Assembly (NCBI GenBank): GCA_965200355.1
Contig: OZ241351.1
Location: 2,728,001 to 2,792,000 of the forward strand
DNA: 64,000 bases
Source of the DNA: Bin18 sp965200355
Lineage (GTDB): Bacteria > Desulfobacterota > Binatia > Bin18
Reading direction: 5' to 3'
In this document: positions 61,965-64,000 of the stretch, one piece after another
Layout of the letters: the number at the start of each line of letters is the position of its first letter
Position numbering within the stretch: the first letter of the stretch is position 1
Notes under the pieces: generated by a model
Told to the model about the DNA's origin: nothing
What the model saw: only the letters and a program-made list of their open reading frames with translations
Database searches by the model: none
Translations under genes and position numbers: made by a program

Positions 61965-62111
61965 ATGATGTGTCCGCGCTGCCACATAAAAATGAAAGTA
62001 AAGGCGCACCGGCCCCACAAACAGGAAAAATGGTGCTGTCCTCAGTGTGGCAAAGTCCGCATGAAACCCGCCGCATACCGTCGGCGTCAACGCCGGGAGC
62101 CGGCTGAATAA
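61965..62111 (+). CDS. 48-residue zinc-ribbon microprotein
   Basis: Starts ATG 61965 (or the next codon, ATG 61968) behind GGACGGAGGG. Reads MMCPRCHIKMKVKAHR, then WCCPQCGKVRMKP and a basic tail RRRQRREPAE. Two CPxC knuckles about 20 residues apart form a rubredoxin/zinc-ribbon finger. Small, basic and cytosolic; a nucleic-acid or ribosome binder is plausible. A hairpin GCCGGCG/CGCCGGC (61910-61940) is upstream. Convergent with the MlaD-like gene. Confidence 0.65.
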   Translation: MMCPRCHIKMKVKAHRPHKQEKWCCPQCGKVRMKPAAYRRRQRREPAE

Positions 62112-62128
62112 AGCAACGGCTGAACACC

Positions 62129-62590
62129 TCAGGGAGCAGCAGGCCCCTCGTCCCCATCCTTGCGGCCGGCAACATAGGCGGCCATGAGTCCCGGCAGGTC
62201 AACCGGCGACTCTGTTTCTCTGAGCACGCCGCCGGGGGGGATAATCGTGTCCGACCCGCCAAGCGAGATCAGGACATAGGGACCGCCGAGCAAACCCTTG
62301 GTGTGCACGGACGCGAACGCGTCTTCCTGAATCTCAATATCACGGTCTATGGTGAAGCGGACTCTCGCCCGCGTACCCGTCAGCTGGACCGTATCAACTC
62401 GGCCTACGCGCACGCCAGCGATCTCGACCGGCGTCCCGGGTCCCAGGCCGGTGGCACTTTCAAAGTCCGCATAGATAGTATACCCCCAGGCGTTATAGAA
62501 CACGGTTTCTCCGAGCGAGGAGAACAGGTAGAATGCGCTTGCGGTTCCCAGAATCAGGAAACTCACGACGCTGAGACCGATCCGGTGCAT
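62129..62590 (-). CDS. MlaD-like MCE-domain protein
   Basis: 153 residues, one N-terminal membrane anchor (about 5-25, LSVVSFLILGTASAFYLFSS) and one MCE domain. Key features are YTIYADFESATGLGPGTPVE, IAGVRVGRVDTVQLTGTRAR and TKGLLGGPYVLISLGGSDTI. Substrate-binding hexamer of an ABC-type phospholipid shuttle across the envelope (Mla system), consistent with a Gram-negative envelope. The permease and ATPase are not in the window; the gene is divergent from the cytochrome genes. Confidence 0.92.
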   Translation of the reverse strand: MHRIGLSVVSFLILGTASAFYLFSSLGETVFYNAWGYTIYADFESATGLGPGTPVEIAGVRVGRVDTVQLTGTRARVRFTIDRDIEIQEDAFASVHTKGLLGGPYVLISLGGSDTIIPPGGVLRETESPVDLPGLMAAYVAGRKDGDEGPAAP

Positions 62591-62671
62591 AGCCCCGCAG
62601 CCTAGCAGACCACTTTGTATCGCCCAAGACCCTCACGTATGCTCATGGCCGACAATGCTTTACAAGGGGGG

Positions 62672-63577
62672 ATGAAAAAAGCCGGTACACCGCGCGCGGT
62701 GCGAATTTTTTGCGTGTTTCTCCTTCACGGCCTTTTGTTCGGTCAGCTCCACAATGTTTGGGCCGATAACGCGGCCCGCATCGCCCAGGGACAGTATATC
62801 TTTGCCTTAGCCGGTGGGTGTGGCTGTCATACCGCGGACAACGGACCCACCAACGCGGGCGGGCGGCCCATAGAAACCCCGTATGGGCGCTTCTATGGGA
62901 CGAATATCACGCCCGACCCGGTCCACGGGATTGGGACCTGGACGGACCAGGAAATCATTGACGCGATCCGGCTGGGAGTGAAGCCCGACGGGACGGTCAT
63001 GAGTCCGGTCATGCCATATCCGGCCTTGAACGGCATGACGGATGAAGATGCCACGGCCCTGGTCGCTTTCCTGCGCAGCCGTGAGCCTGTTGCGCAAGAA
63101 AATTTTCCGCACGAGGTGAGCCTGCCGTTTTCCGGGCCGGCCATGCGCGTCTGGCGCTGGCTGTTTTTTGAACCGGTTGAAACCCGGGCGCCGGTCTGGG
63201 CAGACGCGATTGCCCGCGGCCGTTATATCAGCGAACATCTGGCCCATTGCCAGGAATGCCATACGCCGCGGACCAGCTTTGGCACGCTTGACCGGACGCG
63301 CGATTTAGCTGGGAACCCGGCTGGTATTGACGGCGAGGTGGCACCGAATATCACCCCGGATGAGGAGACGGGGATTGGGCAGTGGAGTGACGCGGAGATT
63401 GTTTCCCTGCTGCGCACCGGATTTCTCCCCAATTTCGATACGGTGCAAGGGCTGATGGCGGTGGTGATTGATGGTGTCCCTGGGGGCGGGTACAAAGATA
63501 TGACCGATGAAGACGCCCACGCGGTCGCTCAATATCTGAAATCGGTGCCTCCTCGGAGCCAGGGAGCACCGGAATAG
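62672..63577 (+). CDS. Periplasmic dihaem cytochrome c with an unusual first haem motif
   Basis: 301 residues from ATG 62672, giving a clean signal peptide (KKAGTPRAVRIFCVFLLHGL, cleavage near VWADN). Upstream ATG 62639 and 62645 are also in frame, and none has a well-spaced ribosome binding site. First domain: FALAGGCGCHTADNG, where the haem motif is CXCH, one residue short of CXXCH, and ligand-methionine candidates lie in VMSPVMPYP. Second domain: CQECHT, a normal CXXCH, with later methionines at LMAVV and YKDMTDE. Similar two-domain cytochromes serve alcohol, aldehyde or thiosulfate dehydrogenases. The partner oxidoreductase is not visible. Confidence 0.87.
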   Translation: MKKAGTPRAVRIFCVFLLHGLLFGQLHNVWADNAARIAQGQYIFALAGGCGCHTADNGPTNAGGRPIETPYGRFYGTNITPDPVHGIGTWTDQEIIDAIRLGVKPDGTVMSPVMPYPALNGMTDEDATALVAFLRSREPVAQENFPHEVSLPFSGPAMRVWRWLFFEPVETRAPVWADAIARGRYISEHLAHCQECHTPRTSFGTLDRTRDLAGNPAGIDGEVAPNITPDEETGIGQWSDAEIVSLLRTGFLPNFDTVQGLMAVVIDGVPGGGYKDMTDEDAHAVAQYLKSVPPRSQGAPE

Positions 63578-63614
63578 CGTGGGTCTTGGGTCATATGTCA
63601 GAGGAGGACGCGCA

Positions 63615-64000
63615 ATGAGAAAGAGAGTGATCCATCATATCGTTCGTGGAGTTGCGGTCGGCGTGAGTGTCATAGCAGGCGGTCTGCATGGTATGGGGGG
63701 GCTGAGTTTCGGGCATGAAAACCACCCCATCCACATGCCGGACCCGCAGCAGACAGTGGCGTTTCGCACCTATCTGATGGAGAATATCGGGGCCAATGCC
63801 AAGGAGATGAAGGGCAAGATCGATGCCGGCCAGCTGGCAGAAGCAAAAATGAATGCCGCTGCTATTGCCCTGCATTCCAGCCGCATCGCCGCGCTCTTTC
63901 CCGAGGGCAGCAGCGGGGATGCCTCTCGGGCGAAAGAAGAAATCTGGCAGAGTTGGGACGCTTTTCTCGCCTCCGCCACAGAACTGCGTACCCAAGCGGA
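63615..64000 (+). CDS. Cytochrome c'-like (c556 family) protein, cut by window edge
   Basis: 128 residues of the N-terminal part from ATG 63615 (GAGGAGG upstream). Signal peptide RKRVIHHIVRGVAVGVSVIA and then PDPQQTVAFRTYLMENIGAN, KEMKGKIDAGQLAEAKMNAA and LFPEGSSGDASRAKEEIWQS fit the four-helix cytochrome c' fold. The CXXCH, expected near the C-terminus, lies beyond base 64000. Probably co-transcribed with the dihaem cytochrome 38 nt upstream. Confidence 0.8.
   Translation, partial: MRKRVIHHIVRGVAVGVSVIAGGLHGMGGLSFGHENHPIHMPDPQQTVAFRTYLMENIGANAKEMKGKIDAGQLAEAKMNAAAIALHSSRIAALFPEGSSGDASRAKEEIWQSWDAFLASATELRTQA

Noticed and set aside
1..64000. CRISPR arrays, prophage modules, rRNA operons
   Set aside because: No regularly spaced repeats, no structural phage genes and no rRNA sequence were found.

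Overview
This is a bacterial chromosome segment of about 64 kb, GC-rich by eye (high 50s to about 60 %), dense in genes and mostly housekeeping. The lineage is not fixed by anything I can read directly. Traits seen are a cofG-cofH-cofD-cofE run for coenzyme F420, several class III (CaiB/BaiF) CoA-transferases, an anchor-less heterodisulfide-reductase-linked succinate dehydrogenase set, squalene synthase, smpB-ssrA, tilS-ftsH and a UGA-decoding selenoprotein. Together they suggest an uncultured Gram-negative-type lineage of the Tectomicrobia/Entotheonella or deltaproteobacterial kind. That is a low-confidence guess.

Layout. 0-8.5 kb, minus strand: an F420 operon in pathway order (cofG, cofH, cofD, cofE) from a recognisable promoter. 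It is followed by a circularly permuted ATP-grasp protein and a partner-switching module (anti-sigma-type kinase, STAS protein with an in-frame amber codon, receiver-PP2C phosphatase). 8.6-27.3 kb, plus strand: lipB, an enoyl-CoA hydratase, a phosphatase, tRNA-Met with an unannotated 35-residue membrane peptide and terminator, then tilS, ftsH, glmM, nnrDE, tsaE, lysC, cimA, a DUF368 carrier, a LysM/M23 lipoprotein, apt, an EamA transporter, a membrane-anchored Mrr-like protein, an ITPase, squalene synthase and a mismatch uracil-DNA glycosylase. 27.3-38.5 kb: a mixed accessory stretch with a nitroreductase, a lipoprotein, a DsbA-like protein without CXXC, the UGSC selenoprotein with its SECIS hairpin and translationally coupled partner, a YchF-like GTPase, Nudix, SirB1-like, a RelB/YafQ toxin-antitoxin pair, a hydrolase, an NTF2-like protein, a pair of hot-dog dehydratases and 5-formyl-THF cyclo-ligase. 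38.5-43.1 kb: sdhA-sdhB-sdhE and holA.

43.1-53.8 kb holds several RNA-level features: a stand-alone minus-strand locus (perfect -10, perfect Shine-Dalgarno, 14-codon ORF, terminator); a three-hairpin leader with competing helices ahead of a CoA-transferase; a 15-bp perfect inverted repeat next to a collapsed DUF4143 ATPase remnant; and a structured leader ahead of panB-panC. smpB and tmRNA follow, and immediately behind the tmRNA 3' end is a large DUF4011/AAA/REase/DUF3320 helicase-nuclease gene broken by two frameshifts and two stops. 59.2-64 kb: two CoA-transferases (minus), a zinc-ribbon microprotein, an MlaD-like MCE protein, a dihaem cytochrome whose first haem motif is CXCH, and a cytochrome c'-like protein cut by the window edge.

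Strongest observation: the UGA at 30578-30580 is almost certainly selenocysteine. The frame continues through U-G-S-C to a stop that overlaps the next start, and a perfect 7-bp hairpin with a GG-starting loop lies 11 nt downstream of the UGA, its apical loop starting 18 nt downstream. Best candidates for undescribed biology are the three cis-RNA loci near 43.3, 44.6 and 51.5 kb.
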